From NCBI GenBank assembly GCA_004352715.1, contig SCFE01000108.1, positions 245,594 through 309,593 of the forward strand: a stretch of 64,000 nucleotides of DNA, written 5' to 3'. Below the pieces are notes generated by a model, which was not told the DNA's origin, made no database searches, and worked only from the letters and a program-made list of their open reading frames with translations. The stretch is from Hofstenia miamia (taxonomy: Eukaryota; Xenacoelomorpha; Acoela). Every line of letters begins with the position of its first letter. Position 1 is the first letter of the stretch. This document shows, piece by piece, positions 25,557 through 37,222 of the stretch. Position numbers and translations under genes: made by a program.

Positions 25557-27260
25557 ATTGATAGATTAAGATTAGTGCGAATTAGGCCCTAAACTACTTA
25601 TATACCATCAAATACTAACATATTAAGTATTTTATTTATTTGGTATGCATGCGCTTATTCATGACTTACCGAATACGCCATATAGTGCATAACAACTAAA
25701 ATTTTTAGGTTTTATCATGCAAAATACAGTATTCTTTTAGGGATGGGAATTACTTTGCAACATCGTTTGTTGGAGTTAAGTGGATGTTTTCAATAATATT
25801 GTATATACAATCAAACTTTTTTGTTATATTTGTTCTATGTACACTACTGCAATACATAAAAATTAAGAATCTAAAATAGAGCCTATATTTTGGAAAAAAT
25901 TCAATTTTGTTACTATTAGGAATGCATATCTATTTCCCACTTTTTGCAATGGCAAATGCAAAAAAGATGCATTGAGGGGGAATACGTCCGAATTTTCTAA
26001 GGCATTTAGCCGGAATTGCGATTTTTTGATAAAATATATAATTTTTTTGCTATTACACCCATAGTAATCATTCGAACCTAAATATATTTAGCATGGAGGT
26101 AGGTAGTATACAAATACACTATCCCAAATAAATCCAAGGATATATGTTTGGAAACGCGGTCATGCGAAAGACTATAATTTGGATTTAGATGGAAATATAT
26201 ATATATATAACTAAACTATTAAATTCAACCATGGCTAGCTAAATATTTTGTAGGACATGATTGAGCTAAGAGTTGTATGCATGAAATAAAGATTGCAATG
26301 AAAAATCATTATCAGTTGCTAATCATGTGTGTAGGAAATAAACTAACTTTTAAAAATATGCCTAAAACGTTATTTTTGTAAACTTCTCATAATTATTCAA
26401 TTATTTCAAAATTTTAACAATACGAGTTTACTTGAAGTTCAAAATTATGTTTAATAAATTAAAATGAGTACTATAATTAATAGGAAATGCTTAGGCATTT
26501 CTGACATTGGCTGCAACCAATTTTCAATTCTATGTTTGTAATATAATAACGATATTCAATGTCAAATCTAAGCTAAATTTACTGATTAACTTCATTTTGT
26601 AAAGAACAAGTTACCTTTAGATGTCTTTTATTAAGTTTCTTTCAAACACATCCTCTTTGAAATCTTAAATTATAGCAAGATTTTGATTTATTCAAGTTAC
26701 TAAAGGACGTTATTTGTAGAGGACATTATAACAATCACTTAAGCAATTTACTTTCATTCCTGTATTTCTTAGCATATCTTGCGGGATAATCTTTACTAGT
26801 AATTAATTGTTTCTCCTAATTGCTTTTAACATATTTGTTTTGCACCTAAATCAATTATATTGGTTTATGTATGGAAAGAGCTGATCTTTGACTAACAGTT
26901 GGGATTGATCAACCGAATTTAATGTAATATTTTATTTAATTTTAAATGCATTCCGATTGGACTCGTTGGACTGATACACAATATTTTATTTACATCTTGT
27001 CTGGATTGACGAGATTTTGTCTAAGTGATGAAGAATAACCAAATTTTAAGCATCATGTGTACAATATTCTAGAATTCCTTGTAAATATGGTTCACAACAA
27101 AAAATTATTGGATCACGAAAGTATTGTAGTGAAGATTAATCAATGTATTAGCCACAATTTAAGTTGCTTGTAGTTTGCTCAAAATATAATGCATAACTTT
27201 GTTATTTAATTAAACAAACTATTGAATTTTTGAAATAGTTTTAAAGTTAACTAAGTCAAT
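25557..27260. other. AT-rich intergenic sequence, nothing recognised
   Basis: No gene or repeat border supported. A short TA tract lies near 26199-26209. Confidence 0.4.
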
Positions 27261-27270
27261 TGATTATGCA

Positions 27271-27297
27271 TATATAAAGACATCCGTAAGTTAATCA
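27271..27297 (+). promoter_or_regulatory. TATA box and initiator of the cathepsin B gene
   Basis: TATATAAA starts at 27271. An initiator-like TCAAAC (A at 27297) lies 26 bp downstream, the usual distance, and only ten bases before the start codon at 27307. This predicts a very short 5' leader. Confidence 0.6.
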
Positions 27298-27306
27298 AAC
27301 TGAAAA

Positions 27307-28269
27307 ATGCGGATTTTACTTGTTATTGTTGCATGTCAGCTTCTGTCGGCTTATGCCGGCAAGCTGAAGTTAGCCCAGAAAATTAATAGTTTAAATCTGC
27401 ACTGGAAGGCAAATGAAGATATTTCTATTAAGACTCAGCACACCTATAAGTCAAAAGCTACTCCAAGAAGTCATTTAAGAATGTACGAAGAAAATAAAGA
27501 ACTACCCATTTCATTTGATTCTCGAGAACAGTGGCCGAACTGCCCTACAATTCGAATGGTTAGAGATCAAGGGGACTGTGGTTCCTGCTGGGCTTTTGGC
27601 TCTGCAGAAGCAATGAGCGATAGAACATGCATTCACAGCAATGCCAAATACACCCCAGAGTTATCTGCGGATCAAATTAATTCTTGCTGCTTCTATTGCG
27701 GAAATGGTTGTGATGGAGGAGATGCTTCGATGGCCTATGAATACTGGATTGAAACAGGTGTTGTCACTGGTGGACCTTATGGCTCAGATAAGCCGCAAAC
27801 ATGTAGACCATATCAAATCCCTCAATGCGCTCACCATGTTAATTCAACTTCATTGCCACCTTGTGGAAAGGGAGTTCGACCAACCCCTAGATGTGAACGA
27901 AAATGCGTATCAACATTTACTGGTGGCAGTTTTGGAAATGCCAAATTTTATGGAGCTAGGGTTTACAGTCTACAAAACGCTACTCAAATGCAGTATGATT
28001 TAATGCAGAATGGACCCATAACTGTATGTTTTACTGTTTACGCTGATTTTGAACTGTACAAGTCAGGAGTATACAAACACACATCTGGAGCAGAACTAGG
28101 TGGTCATTGTGTAAAAATTATTGGATGGGGTGTAGATGATGGCATTGATTACTGGTTGATAGCCAACTCATGGAATGTACAATGGGGTGAAAAGGGGTTC
28201 GTTAAGTTCATCAGAGGAATCAATGATTGTGGAATTGAGAGTGGGAATGTTGCCGGCATTCCACGGTAA
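27307..28269 (+). CDS. CTSB: Cathepsin B-like cysteine protease (peptidase C1A), intronless
   Basis: A complete 320-residue precursor. Residues 1-17 form a signal peptide (cleavage likely after AYA). A short propeptide follows, with NLHWKAN near 30, and the mature enzyme starts about 66 (LPISFDSREQWPNC). Catalytic residues are all present: Gln88 and Cys94 in QGDCGSCWAFG, His267 in GGHCVKIIGWG and Asn287 in IANSWN. The CGNGCDGG motif sits at 131-138. The occluding loop with His176-His177 (CAHHVN...PPC) is the mark of cathepsin B rather than L, and gives exopeptidase action. A change from the usual GGHA to GGHC follows the catalytic His. One N-glycosylation site (NST) lies in the loop. The enzyme probably acts in lysosomes or is secreted, for example as a gut digestive protease. 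It has no introns, while the other genes in the window do; gene duplication by reverse transcription or intron loss are both possible. No poly(A) tract or target duplication was seen. Confidence 0.95.
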   Translation: MRILLVIVACQLLSAYAGKLKLAQKINSLNLHWKANEDISIKTQHTYKSKATPRSHLRMYEENKELPISFDSREQWPNCPTIRMVRDQGDCGSCWAFGSAEAMSDRTCIHSNAKYTPELSADQINSCCFYCGNGCDGGDASMAYEYWIETGVVTGGPYGSDKPQTCRPYQIPQCAHHVNSTSLPPCGKGVRPTPRCERKCVSTFTGGSFGNAKFYGARVYSLQNATQMQYDLMQNGPITVCFTVYADFELYKSGVYKHTSGAELGGHCVKIIGWGVDDGIDYWLIANSWNVQWGEKGFVKFIRGINDCGIESGNVAGIPR

Positions 28270-29212
28270 ACTTTATCATATGATAGGTTGCTATAGTTGT
28301 ATGTAACTAAATATGTTACTAATATAAATGCAATTAGCGGAGCTTTCATCATCTTTGGTAAAATCAAATAATATCTGTTACTATATTTCAAATAATCATC
28401 AATCTTGACATTAAAATGAGGCATTCTTGAATGAAATATTTTTTACCCATTAAGATTTTTTAATGAAATTGATTATTGAAAAACATATAGTACAAAATTT
28501 ACAAAATTTATATATATATAGTAACTTCGAACAAATTGTATATGAAATGTTGATAAAATAATGGTTTCAAAGATGAAATAGAAAATTTTTGATGAACAAA
28601 GGCATCAACTTAATACAGATAATATATGTAAAATATAAAGGCAATAAATTCGTGCTGTCAAGATTCAATTTATGTACATATAACACTATAAAATATGATA
28701 TTTTTTTGAAATCCTAATTTCTAACTGCATTTTATATTGATATAAAGAAGAATAATAAAGCAATTATTGACAGGAAAATTTACCCAGAGACCCTATATGC
28801 ACTAAGATTAGAAAGTGTGCTTAGCCTAAAATTAATAAATTTTTGAAATTTTTACACATATGTAAAAAAGTAATTTTAATAATCATTTTCAGTATGGATT
28901 GATATTTTTTGCCTAAAACTTGAGGTAAATAAAAAACAGAAAATTTTAATGATGATTTTTCTATTACAAATAATCAATAATACCAGTAGTTTTTGCAATT
29001 AATGATGTTGAATGAAGTATGTGAAAAACGAGTTTTGATGTAGGAAGCTTATCAGAAATTTGTGCACAAATATGCAAGAAAAAAATTAGGTTAGCACTGG
29101 AAATATTTAGTAGCAATCTATATTTGCCCTAAGACTGATTAATCAACTTCCAAATCATGCTAGGTTAGAAATTTAATCAATAAGTTTTCTCTAAAATTTC
29201 CTTGTCGCATAC
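28270..29212. other. AT-rich sequence downstream of the cathepsin gene
   Basis: No gene recognised. AATATAAATG lies about 50 bp after the stop codon; a clear AATAAA is not adjacent, though AATAAAG/AATAAAT occur farther on (near 28645 and 28755). Confidence 0.4.
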
Positions 29213-29925
29213 AGGGTCTATAAAGTTTGTATGAATAAAACGTGTATTTATATTTTTACTAGTTGATTGAAATTGGCCCGACTATTTTAGTTCCTGAAAC
29301 TACGCACCAAACACCAATTTTCTAGTCATGCAGTGATGTTTCGTGAATTACCAATAGCGCGTGTTCTGGCAATTTGCAAATCCTGCTATGTAAAACCGTG
29401 CTTCATCCGATATAAAGTACAGCAGTGGATCCAAAAGCCCTTCTTCAACCATACTCAGCAGCCACCTGCAATACTGAAGGCGTTTATCTCTTTCAGGCAA
29501 TTTCAGCCCCTCAACACATGTTACTTTGTATGCTCTCATGCTCAAAGATTTTAGTGCACGCTGACATGTTGTTAGTGATACACTGACTTGCTGAGATAGT
29601 CTTTGAGTTGACTTTTGCGGATTTCTGAAAATCCGCTGTTTGATATTACTGACAACCTCTGGCGTCCGGACTAATTTAGGTCCCTGCTTTTTCACGTTTT
29701 CGATGGAGCCTGTTTCGCGTCATTTCTTTACCAAGCTCTGAATGGAACGTTTTGCTGGTGCTTTTATTTCTGAGTATTTTTCCAGGAATGCCTGTTGCGT
29801 TTTATTAATTGATCCAATGCGCAGATAAGCTTCAGCAATCACTATTCGTTGCTGCAACGAAAAAACCATCCTTAATATGAAAAAAACCCTATGAGAAACC
29901 CTATTAATTGAAAGGTTTTCCATTT
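29213..29925 (-). pseudogene. DDE transposase remnant (Tc1/mariner-related, with N-terminal HTH)
   Basis: On the minus strand MVFSLQQRIVIAEAYLRIGS (near 29870) begins a DNA-binding helix-turn-helix of the type in many arthropod mariner-related transposases. A stop lies at about 29720. After it the frame continues with RETGSIENVKKQGPKLVRTP (the GRP-like linker), then SNIKQRIFRNPQKSTQRLSQ, and reaches the first catalytic region, ISDEARFYIAGF (near 29390-29360). Past 29348 the frame is broken, but KLVFGA and SGQFQS fragments match the following conserved part. The element-like edge TATAGACCCTGT (inverse of ACAGGGTCTATA at 29212) may be its terminus. Second and third catalytic residues are not found. 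Confidence 0.7.
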
Positions 29926-30309
29926 CAAATTAACGTGATTGAAGGCATTGTTTCTGCTATTACACAGGTAGCTGCTACACAGTTTGGCTATGAAAGCAAC
30001 ATTATAAAATATTTGAAGTATAGGATGATTGTAGTAGTTTTTGAAAGCGAATAAGATCTGTACTAACGTTAAACAACTGAAAATTCGCATTTACACTACA
30101 TTCTGAAGGAAGCCGCACTATAGATTGGATGAAATATGTAATGGCCTTGCTCAACTTCTTAATATTTCTATTAAACAGCAATTGTACTTCACATAAATAT
30201 AATAACCGATGTTTTTCATCGAATAATATATTCTGATTTTTTCTAAAACATTAAGTAAACCATTTATTATTATTATTATTATTTTTACATTCTAACACTT
30301 ACCCAAGTG
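29926..30309. other. Non-coding spacer with an (ATT)n tract
   Basis: ATT repeats at 30267-30288 directly precede the non-LTR fragment. Nothing else is recognised. Confidence 0.5.
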
Positions 30310-31752
30310 CTCTAAAAAACGCTGATATTACTCCAATATTCAAAAAGGAGACCTCCAGCTTGCAGAAAATTACAGACCTATAGCTATCACAAACCCGTTT
30401 GCAAAGGCTTTAGAAAAATTATTGAATAAGCAGATAATCAGTTATTTAAATGAGGAAAAATTTTGTCAAGCAAACAATTTGGATTCAGGAAAGGTCTTAT
30501 TACAAATGATGCACTACTTGCAATCACGCAAAAAACTCCCTTATGCCTAAACAAAAGCGTTTGTACAGCTGTGGCTCTCTTGGACATAAGCAAAGCGTTT
30601 GATAGTCTAGATTTTACAATTCTGGATTGCAAATTAAAAGAATACGGCTTTCACACAGAATCTCGCATGCTCATACTTAGTTTTTTATGTAACAGGAGAC
30701 AGAGAGTGTCTATAGAAAACACTTATTCTGGCTATACTACCACACTTAAAAGAGTTCCATAAGGGACAGTACTGGGCCCGATTCATTTTGCCCTGTATAT
30801 TAATGACATGCATCAAAGTGCCAATCTGGATATTTTTCAATATGCTGACGACAATTGTCTTGTAAGTAATAATGTAAATCCAAAGATAGCCACAAAACAT
30901 TTACAATTAGGCATCAAAAACATTACAAAATATTTCATGCAAAATAAATTAACACTTAATGTAGGTAAAACTCAATTTATGATATTTACTCCAAATGAAT
31001 GCTGAACATTAGCCAAAGCAGTTTCTTTAATTGTGGATGAAAGGCTACCACCAATAAAACAAGCCAATGAAATAACATATCTAGGAGTTCATATAGATTC
31101 GCAACTGAATTTTTCAATTTCATTTCCAAAAAAATCAAATCAATGGCAGCAGGGATCCATTATTTAAAGCAAATATGAGATATTAGTAAAGATAAACAAT
31201 TCCTATATGCGTTCGGTATTTCCCATTACAATTATGCATGCACTCTACTAAATGGCTGTCTGTACTACAAGAGAAGAGAATTAACACATTTAATTACAAG
31301 TTGGTTACAAACTGGACGAACTTCAAATGCTGTCACCAAAATGCACAACAATTTATGTCAGTCTGCTGGTATTTTACAAATATTTAAAGTTAAATTCTAA
31401 TTTTTGTCAATTTCATTTTTGAAAGACAATAACTTACAATAAGCGGTGCAGGGTATACATATTTTTGAAAAACATTGATTGTCAAAATTTCCAAAACTCC
31501 TTTGTAGTACAGACTTGCAAATTGTGGAATAGATTAGATAAAGCAATTAGAGACTCCCCCAATTTTAGAACTTTCAAGAGATTGGCTTAAGGAAAATCTA
31601 CTTGGCTCTCAATATAAACTAGGGTCTTTTAAAAAGTTGAGTACTTTTCAAAACTGGATTGAGTAGCAAATTTTTGTACATGATTTGTAAATATTTATTT
31701 TTACATTATTTGTAACTTTATGGCTAAATAAAGTTGATGCTCCTTATATTAT
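30310..31752 (+). mobile_element. 5'-truncated non-LTR retrotransposon (jockey/CR1-like LINE)
   Basis: The plus strand encodes a reverse transcriptase beginning at about NADITPIFKK, then ENYRPIAITNPFAKALEKLL, an FGFRKG box, LLDISKAFDSLD (first catalytic Asp), VP-stop-GTVLGP, FALYINDMHQ, and IFQYADDNCLV (the YADD catalytic box, near 30835-30860). NKLTLNVGKTQFMIF and EITYLGVHID follow (31060-31090). Stops interrupt at 30762 and 31005, and frames shift after 31100. The C-terminal connection region is recognisable to about 31400. The copy ends in TAAATAAAGTTGATGCTCC near 31740. It has no endonuclease part, so it is a dead 5'-truncated insertion. Confidence 0.85.
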
Positions 31753-34700
31753 GTTCCATTAAGCAGACTAACTTTAGAGGATTTTTAATGCTATAGCATT
31801 AAATAGATTTAAATTGAAAAATGTTTTCATAAATTTATGAATGTGCCTAATCATAAATTTTAATCTATTTTGTTAACTATTTGTATAAAATCAACATTTT
31901 AAAATTATAATTATTTCTGCTGTGGGGTTTTCAGTAGTCGCACAAAACTATTTTCAGTAAGTTCATGTTGATAAAGTCGGTGCAAAGTTTTGAAATTGAA
32001 AGAATCGAACCGATCTTAATTTATCAGTTCAAATTAACGAATAGAGACCTACCACGCTCAAAATAAATACTAGAAGAGGCGTAGAATCATGGCTCATTCT
32101 CAAGAATGTGTGATCTACTTGGCATTATTATTTCATTTTTATTGGTAGTGACAAGTTGTACCGCAAACATAAGTTAGACTTATGCGGTAAGCATGAGGTA
32201 CACATTCGCGTTGGCACCAGTCAAGCTTGGAATCCTTAAACACCTTCAATTTTTTGTGAAATGCTTAAGTTTCTTCTTTTTATGCTATGAAAAGAAATGC
32301 TCCTTTTCGTTTACTCCAAAAATACATTTATATTAAAAGAACACTTTCATATTTGCTTTTGTCAAATTTATCAAGCTCCATTGTTGTTATCTCTTGATTA
32401 AATTTGTAGAGCGGTGCCGAAGTTTTTAAGTAATCCTTACAGAGTCATTCTCTGAGGTAAGCCTTGATAGACACTGCTCCTGAAGTAGTTCAATATTGAA
32501 AACAGACCCTATTATTTTTGCCTTAACTAAAAAAATGTGAGTATTCGTGCAAGCTCTTCTCAATTGCTTGCAGCCAGACAAATTTTAGAAGCTCATAAAG
32601 TATAATTTTTGCAACCAATTATTCTGAATCAAATCGGACATGTGCCTATCAAATAATATTATAATTTAATCAATTAAGTTATTTGGCAATGCTATTTCCG
32701 ACCCTTCTTAAAGTGCTATGCTTAACAATTGCATTACCCAAAGAGCACCCTTCACGCCTATTTATTGTTAGCACTAAAGTATTAAACGGAATCCAATTTG
32801 GCTAAATAAAGAAACATTAGCTTAAATGATACTTTCTTTGTTCACATCCATAAAGAACTTTGACAGTAAACTTCAAAAAATATGCAAATAGCAAACTGTA
32901 ATACTTCTTCTAATTTTGACAGGTAATTATTAAATGAGTCGACAAGACTTGCCTTTGACACTTCTCTTCCAATCGCTCAAAGTGAACTATTTACTTAACA
33001 TTAAACTGCCTGGTGTCCTCTCAAAATTCAAGCCGTTTTCTTAAATTTCCATACAATTTTCTCCAAGCCTATTAGCAGATTTGAAAATCATGGGATATTA
33101 ACACATATTGGTGAATGTGATCGCATATAGTAGTAAGCATTTGTGTAAAAATTTAGCGCTGTTTCTGAAAGTAGAACAAATTTTTTAAGAAAACCTAAAC
33201 TATTTTTTCTGCTAATGAATGTGGAGGCACTCTTCTATCCTGCAGGTTTCTGATTTTGGTTAATCCACTACTTCCATTTAAAACTTAAAATAACAAATCA
33301 TTTACGTCATTATAAATTTGAGCCGTGTTCTACCAAACCATGTGTTATAGATGTATTCCAACATGCTCAGCAAAAATACTAATTTTTCTAAATTCCAAAA
33401 AATTAATAGATTTTTTATTTGGATGCATAACTTTTAGTCTATTAATATTTAACATTTAAACATTATTTTAACATTGTAGGTTTTGTTTTAGAAACATGGA
33501 CTATTAAGAAAAAATATGTGCATTACTAAGTGAAAATTTCAAATCCATGACATTAAAGATAGCTTCAAAAAATTTTCTACGCTTTTAGCGAGTTTTACAT
33601 TTTAAGTATTTAAAATGTCAAAATTATCGATTTTTTACAAAATGTATATTCTGAAAATTTTAAGCGAAAATTTTTATGTTGTCTAAATGCAGTAAAAATG
33701 GGCAATCTTGTTCAATAGCATTTAAAAAACTAAAGCTAAAACAGTGAATAATTACCTAGGTAAAAACCCAATTAAACGAATATCTTTAAAATAATTAGTG
33801 AATTCAATAAAAGATTCTCAAAACAAAGCAAACATAACAACTCTTATATTCTGTAAATTTGTCTAATTACTACGAATTTTGATGCTGTTAGTTTTATGTT
33901 AAAAAATGCTGTCTTAATTATCTATAAAAGGTGTTTATTGCTACGTTGCGAAAACCAAATGTATATTATATTCTTTTCAAGCAGAGTCATAAATTTTTAG
34001 TTGAAAAACAAGTTTTATACAATTAAAAAATGAAATCAATGAAATTTAGCAAGCTTATTTTGGTTTATAATTTTCAATTCATTTTATATCCAATCTCATA
34101 AAGGGGCTAGATGAACTTCCATAACACTAACAGGACTGGAACAAATGAATAAATAAAGCTCTTAAATTCACAGATAGGAGAGCTTAATTAATAAATGATT
34201 AAGTGAAATCGACCAAATGATAATTTGCTAAAGTGTTATAGAAGTTCATGGGAGCTGCGTTAAATACACTTAATCATGATTAACCAGGAATTCAATTTCA
34301 GTAATAATAATAGAAACTTTTGAAATGGAAAGTCTCTTCCCGAAGTCATTCTTCAATATGTTTTATAGAGTACATTAAGCAAAAACTCGATTTTTATAAT
34401 AGAAACATGCCTTACATTACAATAACAGAATTTATATATGATAAATATATATATATAAAAGTGTACTCTGACGAATTTGTAAAAATAACTCTTATTAAAA
34501 AACTAAATTTAGTATAAAATACAAAATTAAGACATTTACATTAATCCCATTTACATAGCAAATTTAGCACCAGATCCAATCAGAAGTAGAACCTAAACAA
34601 ATAATAATTGAAATATCATAGAAAGTACTTATAAAAATGTAAGTAGTTTTTTAAAAACGTACTACAAAAAATATTTTGTCAGGCAACTTGCATAAAGGTT

Positions 34701-34776
34701 TGGAAACACTAGAACCATAATATTCCTCTGATAAGTCTTTAAATTTACCTACATTCTGAAAAAATATTAATATTTG
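31753..34776. other. AT-rich non-coding sequence
   Basis: No gene supported. A small hairpin (ACCGCAAACATAAG...CTTATGCGGT) lies at 32161-32189. Around 33000-33250 a stretch resembles the dispersed repeat at 22530-22810 ('ACACATATTGGTGAATGTG' versus 'ACATACATTGGTGAACGTG'). Confidence 0.4.
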
Positions 34777-35024
34777 TTATCTGTTAGCAGAGATAGAGCC
34801 ACACGAGAGTCCGTTCGGAACTAAGTGACGCCGCTGACTTTCTTCTAGCTGTTTTTGGATTTTTGCCATCGAAGCTTTATTCTGAGATATGAATTCATGA
34901 GTTGCTTTCATTTCTGATGGAGGTCTGGTGTAAGGTTCCGTCTCGTTATCTGCAAATATTTCACTTCTCTTCTGTTTTTCCTTTTGACTAAAATTCCGAG
35001 GCAACGAAGAATTCCCCATGTGTC
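34777..35024 (-). CDS. KCNK13-like: THIK-type K2P potassium channel, C-terminal exon
   Basis: The last exon of the channel, ending at the stop at 34777. It encodes a polar cytoplasmic tail: GHMGNSSLPRNFSQKEKQKR, an acidic middle, then EFISQNKASMAKIQKQLEES. The NKAS-x-A-x-x-QKQL segment has a clear counterpart near the C-terminus of vertebrate KCNK12/13. The exon supplies two bases to complete the Gly codon left by the exon ending at 39646. Two acceptors fit the same phase: ATGCAG|GA (exon from 35024) and TTTAG|GTGTAA (from 35036), differing by four codons (VNAG). The assignment rests on phase, strand, order and the conserved tail. Confidence 0.75.
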
Positions 35025-35510
35025 CTGCATTTACACCTAAACTTACGAAGAAAGGTTTTTGAAATCATAAATGTATATATTTTATGAATTTATTACAATA
35101 GCCAAAGATATATTGAATTTCTAGACTAATTAACTCTGAACAACCTAGGAATATTTTACAATTTGTGACGGTGTATTATACAAAAACACAGGAATAATTA
35201 TCATCAACAATTTTCAACATAACAGAGGAGCACAGCACACCTACTCATAGAGAAAATTGTTTACAAATGTGGGCAAAGTGGTTGGTGACTTTAAACATTC
35301 AATAACGATGCTGTTTGCGCTTATTTCCAGGAACGAACATTTAAAAATTGGCAATTTGCAGATAATCCTTCTCCATGTATATCTCTTAATATATTTCAAT
35401 TATGATATTTGATTTGAAGTTAGTAAGTTTAAGATGTATATTCAGTTGGCAAAAGGAAAATATACGCTCTACGCAAGTCACCTAGATTTTGTTATTAAAA
35501 CTTACTTAGC

Positions 35511-36457
35511 GTGTTAGTTACAAGCAAAATGAAAACAAATATTGCTCGTTGCTCATTTATTTTGCTTAATGTGTGCTTCTACTATGTGAAAAGGAAATTG
35601 TTAAAACTTACTGAATACAGAAAGCGATTAAATGCCCAATATAAACACATAGTTGATGCAAATCCTATAGAATATCTCAACAATGAATTTTCTCTCCTCC
35701 ATTTGAGAAAAATGAAATTATTGAAAAATATTCAACAACTTGTCCAAGGTATTTTAATGCGTGAGCAATGCAAATAGTACAGAGGATGTTGTAAAATGGA
35801 AAAATAAAAAGAAGAAAAACTGCAAACATATAGAAAAGGGCCATTAACGTATTTCCAAGCAATAGGAAAGATTTTGAAACTTCCTACACCTAAGCTTGAT
35901 GGATATACAAAACTGCATGTCTATAATTGAAAATGCAATGAAATTTTTAAAAATGACTTCTTATAGTATATATTGTACATTGATTATTTGCCTTATTGAT
36001 ATGATCGATCAGCATGATATTTTACTACAAAAGGTTCCACAACAATTTCAAAGACATCAAACAATTCTTACATATATATATTCGCCCGGATTCCTATCAT
36101 CGCAATGTGACAAAGAAAAGTATCATTAAAGGACGATTACTTAATTTTTCGAGAATCTGTTCCCATACAAGTGAATTTATATCTATAGTAGTTAATTTCT
36201 TTAAGTCACTCATGAAAATTGGATATAAAAAATCCTTTCTTCTAAGACTTTATTATGAATTTATAGACTCTATTAAAAATAAGGAATGGCCTTATATTTC
36301 TAATAAGAAAGAAAATATGAAAAGAATTAATTTTAGAAAGGCAACGAAATTGGTGTATGTCAAAGACATGAATATTAAACTATCTAATAGAATTATTTGG
36401 TACTCTTTACCTTCCCTAAAGAAAATACTGACTAGTTCGAAGTTTGGTAATACATAG
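35511..36457 (+). pseudogene. Penelope-like retroelement, decayed reverse transcriptase
   Basis: Broken plus-strand frames culminate at 36014-36457 in KDIKQFLHIY, then PDSYHRNVTKKSIIKGRLL, NFSRICSHTSEF and a basic-hydrophobic SLMKIGYKKSF segment. This follows the 'xFLHxxSxHPxHxxKSIxxGxLLRxxRICS...xFxxRGY' pattern of the RT thumb in Penelope-like elements. The stretch after it (NRIIWYSLPSLKKILTSSKF) matches the usual 'Y...SLKxxLxxSK' follow-on. The 35511-35777 frame is lysine-rich with a helical pattern (LLKLTEYRKRLNAQYKHIVD) and may be the upstream part. The catalytic YxDD box was not identified and stops are frequent. No GIY-YIG domain was seen. Confidence 0.5.
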
Positions 36458-36566
36458 ACACTAATCTCTGATAGTAAACAAGAAGGTAAATAGCAACTTG
36501 CTACTATATGGTGCTACATTTTTATAAAGTGTATAAATTTGTGAATTTTGTAATTTTAATTTTTTC

Positions 36567-36598
36567 TTGATAAGGCTTTGCCGAAACGTACGTCGGAT
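36567..36598 (+). ncRNA. Hammerhead-ribozyme-like motif (degenerate)
   Basis: The order fits a type I hammerhead. A TTGATAA core (consensus CTGANGA) is followed by stem-loop II GGC-TTT-GCC (36574-36582), GAAA (36583-36586), a minimal palindromic stem III CGTACG, then TC with the expected cleavage after C36594. The base before the core (C36566) can pair with G36595, then U-G and U-A pairs follow. Penelope-like elements are known to carry such ribozymes with tiny stem III. Two core positions differ (C3 to U and G8 to A), so activity is probably lost. Confidence 0.45.
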
Positions 36599-36720
36599 TA
36601 TACTACTTTGCATTTTTGTTTTCATTTACTCATGTATCAACCTCGTTACAACTCAGTTAAGGCAATCATTGAGAAGGCTTCTCAGGACGATCAGCCCTTA
36701 CTCGCAATCTAAATACCACA

Positions 36721-37222
36721 TTGAGGAAATTTATTCACAATGTTCTGATGACAAAGAAAAAACCAGATAGTCTCTTTAAATACCCTCACAACAATATAAT
36801 ACAAACTCTGGAGAATCTCATGATTAAAAAAGAACTTATACCGAAAATTGAATTCTTGGCTGGATTTGTTAATCATACATTTGACGAAATAAGGAATGAA
36901 ACAATTAAGTTACATGAAAAAGAGTCTTATGCTAACATTGATAAAAGTCGGAAACTTTGTAATGAAATTCAATCAAAAAACTGAAATGGTTAAACTAATA
37001 AAACTGATATGTTATGAAACTAATACCAATTTTCCAAAATTGGCAGAAGTCCTAAAGCTGGATGTAAATTATTCATACATGAAAAAGAATTTTAAATCAA
37101 TAAAGTTGAACTCAAAACAATTAAAAAATGGCTTAGAGAGTTTCATTGACAAGATTGGTGAGAACCAAAAACGTAGCTCGTTGGGCGCTTCGCGCCCAAC
37201 TCGCGAGATGATAGATAGATAG
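36721..37222 (+). pseudogene. Lysine-rich frames after the ribozyme-like motif, probably retroelement N-terminus
   Basis: Two overlapping plus-strand frames read KFIHNVLMTKKKPDSLFKYP and then a helical stretch to 36984; a shifted frame runs on to 37222 (SLGASRPTREMIDR, at the hairpin). Composition is like the 35511-35777 region. Their position directly after the ribozyme-like motif, behind a reverse transcriptase tail, suggests the 5' part of a second copy in head-to-tail arrangement. There is no independent domain match. Confidence 0.3.

Noticed and set aside
27641-28003. 120-codon plus-strand frame inside the cathepsin gene
   Set aside because: It lies in another frame of a gene whose catalytic motifs are all in the long frame.
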